Assembly: GCA_937923405.1 (NCBI GenBank)
Contig: CALDUY010000015.1
Coordinates: forward strand, 38,756-102,755
Direction of reading: 5' to 3'
Source of the DNA: an uncultured Gemmataceae bacterium
Lineage (GTDB): Bacteria; Planctomycetota; Planctomycetia; Gemmatales; Gemmataceae
DNA length: 64,000 nt
Shown here: positions 1-8,179 of the stretch, piece after piece
Numbering within the stretch: position 1 is the stretch's first letter
How the letters are laid out: every line of letters starts with the position of its first letter
Made by a program: the position numbers and the translations under genes
The notes under the pieces: model-generated
Databases searched by the model: none
Told to the model about the DNA's origin: nothing
Seen by the model: only the letters and a program-made list of their open reading frames with translations

Positions 1-1
1 C

Positions 2-1261
2 AAATGGATGACTCTCAAGGAGAAAGGCGGCAAGTCGCGTGAAGAGATGCTCGCCGAGTTGGTAGGCAGCACCACCTGGGCCTATGCGCCGCGTTTCTAT
101 GAACCGGAGTATCACGAAGATGGCACGCTGGCGGCGATGAACCGGACCCGTTCGGATGTGCCTCGCGAGATCATGGCTTGCACCATCTCTCGTGACTTCG
201 ACGACATTCCCTTGCCCACGCATCCGATCGTCTCCTTCGTGCAGACGCCGCACGACCGCATCGCCATCGAAATAATGCGCGGCTGTCCTTGGCAGTGCCG
301 CTTCTGTCAGTCCACGGTCATCAAGCGGCCCCTGCGGGTTCGCAGTGTGGAGACCATCGTACAGGCAGCTCTCCAAGCCTACCGCAACACCGGGTACAGC
401 GAGATCAGCCTGCTGAGCCTCTCGTCGAGTGACTATCCGCACTTCTACGAACTCGTCGCTCGCATGCGTGAGGTGTTCGAACCACTCGGGGTGAGCGTGT
501 CGCTGCCTAGCCTGCGCGTCAACGATCATTTCCCCGCACTACCCAAACTGATGAAGGGTATCCGCAAGAGCGGCATGACCTTGGCCCCGGAAGTGGCCCG
601 CGACGACATGCGGACGCAGATTCGCAAGCCGATCAAGAACAGTGACCTCTACGAGGGCTGCCGCAATGCCTTCGCCGAGGGTTGGCAGAAGATCAAGCTC
701 TATTTCCTGATCGGACTGCCGGGCGAACGTCGGGTCGATCTGGACGGCATCGTGGACATGGCTGAGAACATCGCCCGCATCAGCAAAGAGGTGACCGGTC
801 GCTACAAGGACGTGACCGCGTCGGTGTCGAACTTCGTGCCCAAACCGCACACGCCCTATCAGTGGAACGGAATGCAGACGCGCGAGTATCTCCGCGAAGC
901 CGGCGAATACATGCGACGACGCTGCAAACTCAAAGCCGTCAAGATCAAGCAGCACGACCTCGAAACCAGCATGCTCGAAGGCTTGCTGACGCGAGGCGAC
1001 CGTCGCGTTGCCGCCGTGGTCGAAGAGGCCTGGCGGCGCGGGGCACGACTCGACGGCTGGCGCGAGTGCTTCCAGCCGCGGCTGTGGTGGGAGACCTGCC
1101 GCGATCTCGGCCTCAACGCCGAGGAGTACATCCATCGCTACCGCCCCGTTAATGAGCTGCTGCCCTGGGATCATGTAAATGTTAAAAAAGGTCGCGAATA
1201 TCTTGAAAAGGAGCAGAATCGCAGTCTGCTGCAACTACAAGTGATGGCCCACGCTGAGTAG
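2..1261 (+). CDS. Radical SAM protein, TIGR03960-like (5' end outside window)
   Basis: The C-terminal part of a radical S-adenosylmethionine enzyme. The reading frame is open to the left edge, so the ATG at 8 is probably internal and an N-terminal segment is missing; relatives carry a B12-binding-like domain there. The cluster motif CPWQCRFC gives C-x3-C-x2-C (Cys93, Cys97, Cys100 counted from the ATG at 8) and holds a 4Fe-4S cluster that cleaves SAM. The following region has the usual features of a radical SAM barrel (SLLSLSSSDY, then GLPGE). The layout fits the uncharacterised YgiQ-like/TIGR03960 group, which often sits beside a DUF2344 protein; that neighbour is not seen here. The substrate is unknown. 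The gene ends 8 bases before the stop of the convergent glucosidase gene. Confidence 0.8.
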   Translation, partial: KWMTLKEKGGKSREEMLAELVGSTTWAYAPRFYEPEYHEDGTLAAMNRTRSDVPREIMACTISRDFDDIPLPTHPIVSFVQTPHDRIAIEIMRGCPWQCRFCQSTVIKRPLRVRSVETIVQAALQAYRNTGYSEISLLSLSSSDYPHFYELVARMREVFEPLGVSVSLPSLRVNDHFPALPKLMKGIRKSGMTLAPEVARDDMRTQIRKPIKNSDLYEGCRNAFAEGWQKIKLYFLIGLPGERRVDLDGIVDMAENIARISKEVTGRYKDVTASVSNFVPKPHTPYQWNGMQTREYLREAGEYMRRRCKLKAVKIKQHDLETSMLEGLLTRGDRRVAAVVEEAWRRGARLDGWRECFQPRLWWETCRDLGLNAEEYIHRYRPVNELLPWDHVNVKKGREYLEKEQNRSLLQLQVMAHAE

Positions 1262-1269
1262 TGACTGGG

Positions 1270-3918
1270 TCACCCCTTGTCCTCTTGGACCGGAACGCGT
1301 CGGGGATGAATGAGCTTGGCAATCAGGGCCGTCCAGCCGGTCTGATGGCTGGCCCCGCAGCCTCGCCCCGTATCGCCGTCGAAGTACTCGTAGAACAGGA
1401 TGTGATCCTTAAAGTGTGGGTCGCGCTGGTGCTTGGGGCACGGCCCGAAAACGGGTCGCTCCCCTTGCTCGTTGCGGAGAAACAGCCGCATCAAACGACG
1501 AGTCAGTTCCTCGGCCACCTGCAATAGGGTCAGTCGCACACCGGAACCAGTCGGACATTCGACGAGAAAATCGTCGCCGTAGTAGTGATGGAACTTCTGC
1601 AACGACTCGATGAGCAGATAGTTGACCGGCATCCAGATCGGGCCGCGCCAGTTGGAATTACCGCCAAACATCCCCGAGTCCGACTCTGCCGGAAGATAGG
1701 TCACGCGCAGAGATCGCCCATCAATGTTCAGCTCGTAGGGATGATCTTTGTGGAGACGCGATAGGGAGCGGACCCCATATGGAGATAAGAACTCCTTTTC
1801 ATCCAGCATTCGATTGAGCAGACATTTCATGCGATGGCCGCGTAAGAGCGACAGTAGCCGCCGTTCGCCGCGGCCCGGCTCGCGCCAACGAGAGATCAGC
1901 TGGGCCAGGTCCGGGCGGGCATCGAGATACCACTCGAGGCGGCGGCGAAACTCGGGCAAGCGAAGCAATGTCTCCGGTTCGATCACCTCGACGGCGAACA
2001 GAGGCACCAGACCAACCATCGAGCGTAACTTGAGCGGCATGGCCTGGCCATTGGGAAAGTGCAGCCAGTCGTAGTAGAAACGATCTTCCTCATCCCACAG
2101 CCCCACGCCGGACTCGCGACCGCCCATGTTGGTCATGGCTTCGGCAATTTCGAGAAAATGCTCGAAAAACTTGGTGGCGATGTCCTGATAGACCGGGTTA
2201 TGCAGGGCCAGTTCCAGCGAGATGCGCAGCATGTTCAGACAAAACATCGCCATCCAGCTGGTGCCATCGGATTGATCGAGAATCGCTCCGTTGGGCAGCT
2301 TCATGTTACGATCGAAGACGCCGATGTTGTCCATACCTAGGAAACCGCCCTGGAAGATGTTCCGATCGCGAGCATCCTTGCGATTCACCCACCAGGTGAA
2401 GTTGAGCATCATCTTGTGGAAGACCCGTTCAAGAAAGGCGAGGTCTCCCTTGCCCTTCTGCTTGCGATCGATCTGATAGACGCGCCAGCTGGCCCAGGCA
2501 TGCACCGGCGGGTTGACATCACCGAACGCCCACTCGTAAGCCGGCAGCTGACCGTTGGGGTGCATGTACGATTCGCGCGTTAGCAGGACGAGTTGCTCCT
2601 TGGCGAAGTCGGGATCGATCAGGGAAAAGGCGATGGCATGGAAGGCGAGATCCCAGGCGGCATACCAGGGATACTCCCACTTATCGGGCATGGAGATGAT
2701 GTCAGCGTTATTCAGATGTCGCCAATCACTGTTGCGGCCGGTACGTCGACTCGCTGGCGGAATCGGCTGCGTCGGATCGCCGCGTAGCCAAGTGAACACC
2801 TCGTAATGGTAAAATTGTTTCGTCCAGACCAACCCGGCAAACGCCTGTCGTTCGATTAACACGGCGTCGGGATCGGTAACCCCGCGTTGCAAAGAAGCGT
2901 AATACTCGTCGGCTTCTCGTTTTCTCCCCTGAAGCAGATCGGAAAAGTCGGTCATAGAAAGAGTGTGCTTTCGGGACAGTCTAGCTCGGAAGGTGGCGGT
3001 TTCTCCCGGAGCAACAGTCACACGATACCAACCAGCGGCCTTGGTGCCGTGCCGTTCGGGATTCACAGCTGCTGCCTGTCCGCCGACGATGCGCTGGTGG
3101 AAGGCATCCTTGAAATAGCCAGGTCGTGACGGGGCTCCGAACACGGTCGAAGTGTTGGTGTCGTTCTCTGTGAACAGTAACTCGGGAACGCCGTCGAAGT
3201 GCAGGGCATACGAACCTAGGGTGGCATGTTCGGCGACGAGGCAAGCGTCGCTGTTGGCTTTGAACCCCTGCCAACGCCCTTGTTCCTTCCACGACCAAGT
3301 ATTGCGGAACCAGGCTTGCAGCAACACATGCAGCGGCGCAGGGTCCGGCCCACGATTGATCGCCTGCACCTGCCAGAGAATTTCCTCGGGCGTGACCTTG
3401 GCATACTCGACGAACACATCAAAGTAGCGGTCCTCGTCGAACAACCCCGTGTCCAGCAGTTCGTACTCCGGATCGAGACGGGTTCGCCGAGCGTTCACCT
3501 CGGTCAGTTCGGCATAAGGAAACTCACTTTGTGGATATTTATAGAGCATTTTTAGGTACGAGTGGGTCGGCGTCGCGTCGAGATAGTAGTACAGTTCTTT
3601 GACGTCCTCTCCGTGGTTGCCTTCCTCGTTAGTCAAGCCGAACAGCCGCTCCTTCAGCAACGGATCACGTTCGTTCCACAGTGCAAGCCCCAGGCAGAGC
3701 CGTTGCTCCTGGTCGCACAGACCGGCCAGACCATCCTCCCCCCAGCGGTAGGCGCGAGCATGAGCGACTTGAAACGGAAAATACCGCCAGGCGTCGCCGT
3801 TGGCCGAGTAATCCTCGCGCACGGTGCCCCACTGGCGCTCACTCAGATACGGTCCCCAGAGGTTCCAGTTGGCCAGTCCGCGTCGCTGTTCGTCGAGTCG
3901 TTGCTGTTCCGCGTTCAT
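1270..3918 (-). CDS. GH63-family (MGH1-like) glucosidase
   Basis: A large 882-residue glycoside hydrolase of the GH63 / mannosylglycerate-hydrolase-like type, with an (alpha/alpha)6 catalytic barrel. Recognisable blocks are an N-terminal segment with EGNHGEDVKELYYYLDATP, the central DIISMPDKWEYPWYAAWDLAFH block near residue 410-435, and the late block GNSNWRGPIWMPVNYLLIE near residue 750. These aromatic and acidic blocks line the sugar pocket in GH63 relatives. There is no signal peptide, so it probably works in the cytoplasm on short alpha-glucosides, possibly a compatible solute or glycogen-derived sugar; this is inference. Bacterial members are often annotated simply as 'glucosidase'. The gene is convergent with the radical SAM gene and divergent from the SDR gene across 110 bases. 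Confidence 0.85.
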   Translation of the reverse strand: MNAEQQRLDEQRRGLANWNLWGPYLSERQWGTVREDYSANGDAWRYFPFQVAHARAYRWGEDGLAGLCDQEQRLCLGLALWNERDPLLKERLFGLTNEEGNHGEDVKELYYYLDATPTHSYLKMLYKYPQSEFPYAELTEVNARRTRLDPEYELLDTGLFDEDRYFDVFVEYAKVTPEEILWQVQAINRGPDPAPLHVLLQAWFRNTWSWKEQGRWQGFKANSDACLVAEHATLGSYALHFDGVPELLFTENDTNTSTVFGAPSRPGYFKDAFHQRIVGGQAAAVNPERHGTKAAGWYRVTVAPGETATFRARLSRKHTLSMTDFSDLLQGRKREADEYYASLQRGVTDPDAVLIERQAFAGLVWTKQFYHYEVFTWLRGDPTQPIPPASRRTGRNSDWRHLNNADIISMPDKWEYPWYAAWDLAFHAIAFSLIDPDFAKEQLVLLTRESYMHPNGQLPAYEWAFGDVNPPVHAWASWRVYQIDRKQKGKGDLAFLERVFHKMMLNFTWWVNRKDARDRNIFQGGFLGMDNIGVFDRNMKLPNGAILDQSDGTSWMAMFCLNMLRISLELALHNPVYQDIATKFFEHFLEIAEAMTNMGGRESGVGLWDEEDRFYYDWLHFPNGQAMPLKLRSMVGLVPLFAVEVIEPETLLRLPEFRRRLEWYLDARPDLAQLISRWREPGRGERRLLSLLRGHRMKCLLNRMLDEKEFLSPYGVRSLSRLHKDHPYELNIDGRSLRVTYLPAESDSGMFGGNSNWRGPIWMPVNYLLIESLQKFHHYYGDDFLVECPTGSGVRLTLLQVAEELTRRLMRLFLRNEQGERPVFGPCPKHQRDPHFKDHILFYEYFDGDTGRGCGASHQTGWTALIAKLIHPRRVPVQEDKG

Positions 3919-4028
3919 GTCGTGCCTCTGAGTTTCGTCGAGAGAAGCCGTCTATCCGTTCGCGCAATGACCACTCTGTTGGAACTGCTTGCTATGAATG
4001 AAGTAGTAATACTCAAGGAGAAGGAGCG

Positions 4029-4781
4029 ATGACCAGCACGCGCGTCGCCTTGATTACCGGAAGTGGAAAACGTCGAGTCGGCTGGCACATCGCCGAGGCA
4101 CTCGCGGAGCGAGGCTATGCCCTGGTACTGCACTATCGCAGTAGCGCCACGGAAGCCGCCGAGAGTGCCGCTCAGTTTGAAAAGCGTGGGGTGGAAGTGC
4201 TGCTGCAACAAGCCGACCTAGGCGACGAGTCGGCCGTTCGTCGCATGGTCGACGAGACGCTGAAGCGATTTGCTCGGATCGATGTGCTGGTAAATTCGGC
4301 GGCGATCTGGGAGCGAAAGCGACTGGAAGAAGTGACAGCAGACGACGTCCGCAAACATTTCGAGACCAACGCCCTGGGGACGTTTCTTACTTGTCAGCAC
4401 GTCGGACTAGTAATGACTCGGCAGAACTGGGGCGGCAACATTGTGAATGTCGGCGACTGGGCTGAGGTTCGTCCGTATCTGGACTATGCCGCCTACTTCC
4501 CGTCCAAGGGAGCCGTGTCGTCGATCACCCGTTGCCTGGCGGTCGAGTTGGGCAGCCGCAATCCACGAGTGCGCGTCAACTGTATCCTGCCTGGACCGGT
4601 GATGCTTCCGCCGGACCTGCCTGAAGAGGAGCGCCGACAGGCCATCGAAGCCACGCTAGTTAAGCGCGAAGGTTCGCCGCGAAACGTCGCTCAGGCGGTG
4701 CTGGCATTTCTCGACAACGACTTCGTGACCGGAGTCTGTCTGCCGGTCGATGGCGGACGCACGATTTACGCGCCGGATTGA
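4029..4781 (+). CDS. SDR oxidoreductase, pteridine-reductase-like
   Basis: A 250-residue short-chain dehydrogenase/reductase. The N-terminal nucleotide loop reads TGSGKRRVG (residues 10-18), where classical SDRs have TGxxxGxG. Together with a basic residue after the loop this suggests NADPH. The NAG-equivalent is VNSAA (88-92). The catalytic pair is Tyr156 and Lys160 in YFPSK. The usual catalytic Ser is absent, and an Asp (Asp143, in IVNVGDW) lies near its place. That is the arrangement of PTR1/FolM pteridine reductases, so reduction of a pterin or dihydrofolate is the best guess. The ATG follows AAGGAG at 4016-4021. The last 16 bases overlap the end of the convergent scpB gene. Confidence 0.8.
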   Translation: MTSTRVALITGSGKRRVGWHIAEALAERGYALVLHYRSSATEAAESAAQFEKRGVEVLLQQADLGDESAVRRMVDETLKRFARIDVLVNSAAIWERKRLEEVTADDVRKHFETNALGTFLTCQHVGLVMTRQNWGGNIVNVGDWAEVRPYLDYAAYFPSKGAVSSITRCLAVELGSRNPRVRVNCILPGPVMLPPDLPEEERRQAIEATLVKREGSPRNVAQAVLAFLDNDFVTGVCLPVDGGRTIYAPD

Positions 4782-5482
4782 TCGTTCGGCTTCAGCCCCT
4801 CCGCTGGGGGCAAATCTTTCAGCGACTTCAGCCCGAACAGTTGCAAAAACTTTTTGGTGGTCTCGTAAAGAGCGGGTCGTCCCAAGGACTCGTCGCGACC
4901 GGCGAGACGAACCAGCCCTTTTTCCATCAACTGCTTGAGTAATTCGGTGGAACTGACGCCGCGAATAGCCTCGATGTCGGCTCGGGTGATGGGCTGACGA
5001 TAGGCGATGATGGTGAGCGTCTCGCGTGCTGCCGGGCTAAGTTGCGTCTCCGGCGCATGGCGGCGAAGCAGAGCCAACCAGGGGTGAAACTGCGGACGAG
5101 TCAGTAGCTGATAGCCGCCGGCCAGTTCTTCCACTTGGAAAGCGCTTTCGCTGCGGTCGTACAGTTCGCGAAGTCGGGCGACGAGCCGCCGGGCCGTAGC
5201 GGCATCGCCGACCGCCGCCACAGTAGCCAATTTGCGTGCGGGCAACGGCTCGTCGGCAAGAAACAGAGCCGCCTCCACTCGTGCCAGTTCGGGGTCACGA
5301 GCCAACTCATTACGCGCGACTTGCTCGCTGGGTTCCTCGTGAACGAGTCGTTGTCCCCAGGTCGGACGCGCTACCAGGAGACGCTGCCGAGGCCAGGTGG
5401 GAACGATGCTCGGTCGGGTTAACGGATGAGTTCTCATCGCAGTTGTCTCCAGGGATTTCTTGCCGCCTCGTGGATGCGCCAT
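4766..5482 (-). CDS. scpB: Segregation and condensation protein B
   Basis: ScpB, the kleisin-associated winged-helix subunit of the SMC-ScpA-ScpB condensin that organises and segregates the chromosome. The core starts near residue 60 (ARVEAALFLADEPL) and continues through ETLTIIAYRQPITRADIE to the second winged helix with KGLVRLAGRDESLGRPALYETT, the hallmark C-terminal ScpB stretch. About 55 basic, Pro-rich residues precede the core, and an internal Met at residue 16 could be the true start. No scpA or smc lies in the window. The gene is convergent and slightly overlapping with the SDR gene, and divergent from nuoH. Confidence 0.88.
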   Translation of the reverse strand: MAHPRGGKKSLETTAMRTHPLTRPSIVPTWPRQRLLVARPTWGQRLVHEEPSEQVARNELARDPELARVEAALFLADEPLPARKLATVAAVGDAATARRLVARLRELYDRSESAFQVEELAGGYQLLTRPQFHPWLALLRRHAPETQLSPAARETLTIIAYRQPITRADIEAIRGVSSTELLKQLMEKGLVRLAGRDESLGRPALYETTKKFLQLFGLKSLKDLPPAEGLKPNDQSGA

Positions 5483-5532
5483 AGATTAGCACCCACGAAG
5501 TATCTCTCCCAGTCCAGGTGGGGGCTGTTCTG

Positions 5533-7242
5533 ATGTTGCGCTGGATCGTTTGCTCCACGTTAGCGCTAGTGCTTTGTTCTGGACCGAGTCTGGCCGAAAC
5601 CGTCATAGCCTATCGAGGCACACTCGCCGAGGTTGGGGCCGACTCCCTCAAAGTTCAGGTGAATCGCAAGCAAGTGGTCCGTAGCGACGCCGAAACCGGC
5701 AAGGCCGTACTTGACCGTCGCGGCGAGCCGGTGCTGGACTGGAAGCCGGTCGATCCTCCCGAAGAGCGGTCGTTCCAGGTGCCCGCCAACGCGCGCGTTA
5801 CCGTGACGCTGCCCAGTGCGCCGAACATTGTGCTGCCCTACGATGCAAAAGACTCCCGGCTACATCATGAGGCCTTTCAGGTTGGTGCGCCGATCCAGAT
5901 TGAGTCGGAAGATGGCCAAACCGCTCAGAGTGTTCATGTTGATCCGAAAATGGAAGCGGTTTACAGCCTTTCTGGAGTACTCGCTTGGTTAGGGCTGCCG
6001 CTGGAATGGGCCAGCGGACTGGCAGCGGTGCTGGCCGCGCTCCTGCTCGTCGGCTTCATCGCCATCAGTGCTGTGTTCTTCATCTGGCTGGAACGCAAGG
6101 TGGCCGGTCGTATCCAGGATCGACTCGGGCCAACCCGCGTGGGCGGCAAGTTTGGCTGGCTACAGACGTTGGCTGACGGCATCAAGCTACTGACCAAGGA
6201 AGACCTGATCCCCGGTGACGCCGACAAGCTCCTGTTCCGCATGGGGCCCTACATCGCCTTCGTCGGTAGCTTCGGAGCGTTTATCGCCCTACCGTTTGCC
6301 GCCGGCTGGTCTGCCTACACCACAGGGTTGGGTGTGTTCACCATCGGCGTGTTCTTCATGCTCGCCGTCATGTCCACGGAAGTGTTCGGCATCATCCTCG
6401 CGGGGTACGGCTCCGGCTCAAAGTGGGCCCTGTTCGGAGCCATGCGCGAAGCGGCTCAGATGGTCAGCTACGAGGTGCCGATGGCTCTGTGCGTCCTGGT
6501 GCCGGTCATCGTCGCGGGATCGATGGATCTAGGCCAGATCGCTCTGAACCAAGGGGGTTGGTTGTACAACTGGTACGTCTTCCGCGATCCGTTCACGTTC
6601 GTCGCGTTCTGGACCTACTTCACCTGTGCGACGGCGCAATGCAAACGCGCTCCGTTCGACCTCGCCGAAGCCGAGAGCGAATTAGTGGCTGGCTTCCACA
6701 CGGAGTACAGCGGCCTACGTTGGTCGTTCTTCTTCATGGCCGAATACGCCAGCATGTTTGCCGTCTCCGGCATCGCCGTGCTGCTGTTCCTGGGTGGCTG
6801 GAACACTGGGCTGCCGGTGTGGACCCTGTTCGGAGCACCAGCGGAACTGTCGCAATGGCTGGCCTGGCCGTTTCCGATTTTTAACATCGGCAATATCCTC
6901 AACAGCGTCATCTTCATCGTCAAGGCCTGGGTGTTGGTCTTCGTCATGATGTGGGTTCGTTGGACGCTGCCGCGACTCCGCATCGACCAAGTAATGATGA
7001 CCTGTTTGAAGTATCTGTTACCGATCAGTTGCTTCCTACTATTGGGCGTGTCGCTGTGGGAAGTATTCGCCCGTCCGCTCGTGGGGCTGTATCCCAACTA
7101 TGTGCTGTCGGCGACGACGGTGCTGTTGTTCGGTCTGATGTTCTTCCGCCTGCTGACCACGCCAAGCAAGCTGCCCACGCCAAGCGTCGATGCGCCCTGG
7201 GCACCGAAGATTCCGCCAAGCGCGATGACCACCAGGAACTGA
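5533..7242 (+). CDS. nuoH: NADH-quinone oxidoreductase subunit H, with exported N-terminal extension
   Basis: The membrane subunit of complex I next to the quinone site. The NuoH core begins about residue 160 and shows WLERKVAGRIQDRLGPTRVG followed by GWLQTLADGIKLLTKED, the strongest NuoH signatures, then about eight membrane helices. Unusually, the core is preceded by about 150 residues: a signal-peptide-like segment (MLRWIVCSTLALVLCSGPSLA) and a mainly beta, charged domain that would lie outside the inner membrane. Typical NuoH proteins are about 320-350 residues, against about 569 here. A GTG at 5518 would add five residues, but the ATG at 5533 gives a cleaner signal peptide. This is the first gene of the operon, and nuoJ starts 5 bases after its stop. 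Confidence 0.93.
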   Translation: MLRWIVCSTLALVLCSGPSLAETVIAYRGTLAEVGADSLKVQVNRKQVVRSDAETGKAVLDRRGEPVLDWKPVDPPEERSFQVPANARVTVTLPSAPNIVLPYDAKDSRLHHEAFQVGAPIQIESEDGQTAQSVHVDPKMEAVYSLSGVLAWLGLPLEWASGLAAVLAALLLVGFIAISAVFFIWLERKVAGRIQDRLGPTRVGGKFGWLQTLADGIKLLTKEDLIPGDADKLLFRMGPYIAFVGSFGAFIALPFAAGWSAYTTGLGVFTIGVFFMLAVMSTEVFGIILAGYGSGSKWALFGAMREAAQMVSYEVPMALCVLVPVIVAGSMDLGQIALNQGGWLYNWYVFRDPFTFVAFWTYFTCATAQCKRAPFDLAEAESELVAGFHTEYSGLRWSFFFMAEYASMFAVSGIAVLLFLGGWNTGLPVWTLFGAPAELSQWLAWPFPIFNIGNILNSVIFIVKAWVLVFVMMWVRWTLPRLRIDQVMMTCLKYLLPISCFLLLGVSLWEVFARPLVGLYPNYVLSATTVLLFGLMFFRLLTTPSKLPTPSVDAPWAPKIPPSAMTTRN

Positions 7243-7247
7243 ACGCG

Positions 7248-7868
7248 ATGATCCTGCAAGCCGTGCTGTTTTACATTCTGGCGATTTTGACGGCGGTCAG
7301 TGCTGTCGCCGTTGTCGTTACCCAAAACATCGTTCGGGCGGCGACGTGGCTATTGTTCGCCCTAGCGGGAACCGCAGGCATCTTTTTCCACTTGGGGGCC
7401 GACTTCATCGGTGCGACCCAACTGTTGATCTACGTCGGCGGAACCCTGGTGCTAGTGGTTTTCGGTGTGATGCTCACCGCTCAAGGACCGTTCGTCAATC
7501 TGCGAATTTCCGCTGCCGAATGGGCCATCTCGCTGGCCGTGGGCTTGCTGCTGTACGGCGTACTAGCGGTCAGTCTGTTGCAGGTCGATCCGCCACTGAT
7601 CACGACGCCGGTCGAGGACAGCCGACCCGCTCCCGGCATGCCGGGGCGCTCGCTGGCGGGAAGCAAACACCTCGGGGCGGCCATGCTGGGCGATCGCCAC
7701 ACTACGCCGGACGCCACCTTGTCCGCCGGCGGCGTGGTCGGCGATCAAAAGCGAACCAAGATGCACTACCTGTTGCCCTTTGAAATTGTCTCGGTCCATC
7801 TGCTCGTTGTCCTCATCGGAGCAGCCTACCTGGCCCGAGCCAAGCGCAAGCGCGGAGTCACGCCATGA
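7248..7868 (+). CDS. nuoJ: NADH-quinone oxidoreductase subunit J
   Basis: A membrane-arm subunit of complex I. The N-terminal helices read FYILAILTAVSAVAVVV, then the conserved block ATWLLFALAGTAGIFF and the pi-bulge helix LLIYVGGTLVLVVFGVML typical of NuoJ. At 206 residues it is slightly longer than many homologues, because a hydrophilic loop (about residues 120-170, rich in Pro, Gly and Ser) precedes the last helix LPFEIVSVHLLVVLIGAAYLA. The ATG at 7248 is chosen because it starts the family homology; the frame is open further upstream inside nuoH. The stop overlaps the nuoK start by 4 bases (ATGA), indicating translational coupling. No nuoI lies between nuoH and this gene. Confidence 0.92.
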   Translation: MILQAVLFYILAILTAVSAVAVVVTQNIVRAATWLLFALAGTAGIFFHLGADFIGATQLLIYVGGTLVLVVFGVMLTAQGPFVNLRISAAEWAISLAVGLLLYGVLAVSLLQVDPPLITTPVEDSRPAPGMPGRSLAGSKHLGAAMLGDRHTTPDATLSAGGVVGDQKRTKMHYLLPFEIVSVHLLVVLIGAAYLARAKRKRGVTP

Positions 7869-8176
7869 CGATCACTCTCAACCACTATCTGTTGCTCGGC
7901 GCGATCCTCTTCGTCTGCGGAGCCGTCTGCATGGCGACGAAGCGAAACGCGATCGGCGTGCTGATGGGCGTGGAACTGGTGCTGAACGCGGCGACAGTGA
8001 ATTTCGTCGCCTTCGCTCACTATAACCCCTCCTTCGAGATCGAAGGGCAGATCTTCGCCATGTTCGTGATTGTGATGGCTGCCGCCGAGGCCGCTATCGC
8101 CTTGGCCATCGTTTTGAACTTCTACAACAACCATGCGACGGTGGACATCGACACCGCCGAGGAGCTGAAGGGCTAG
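7865..8176 (+). CDS. nuoK: NADH-quinone oxidoreductase subunit K
   Basis: The small three-helix membrane subunit of complex I, 103 residues, close to the usual 100. It begins LNHYLLLGAILFVCGAVC, carries the membrane Glu of the second helix in GVLMGVELVLNAATVNFVAF (the proton-channel residue in NuoK), and ends with the third helix AMFVIVMAAAEAAIALAIVL, which contains the second conserved Glu. It overlaps nuoJ by 4 bases and is followed 3 bases later by nuoL, so translation of the run is probably coupled. Confidence 0.95.
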   Translation: MTITLNHYLLLGAILFVCGAVCMATKRNAIGVLMGVELVLNAATVNFVAFAHYNPSFEIEGQIFAMFVIVMAAAEAAIALAIVLNFYNNHATVDIDTAEELKG

Positions 8177-8179
8177 GCC

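Noticed and set aside
6951..7247. Earlier start for nuoJ inside nuoH
   Set aside because: The upstream frame overlaps the conserved end of nuoH and has no NuoJ features; homology begins at the ATG at 7248.
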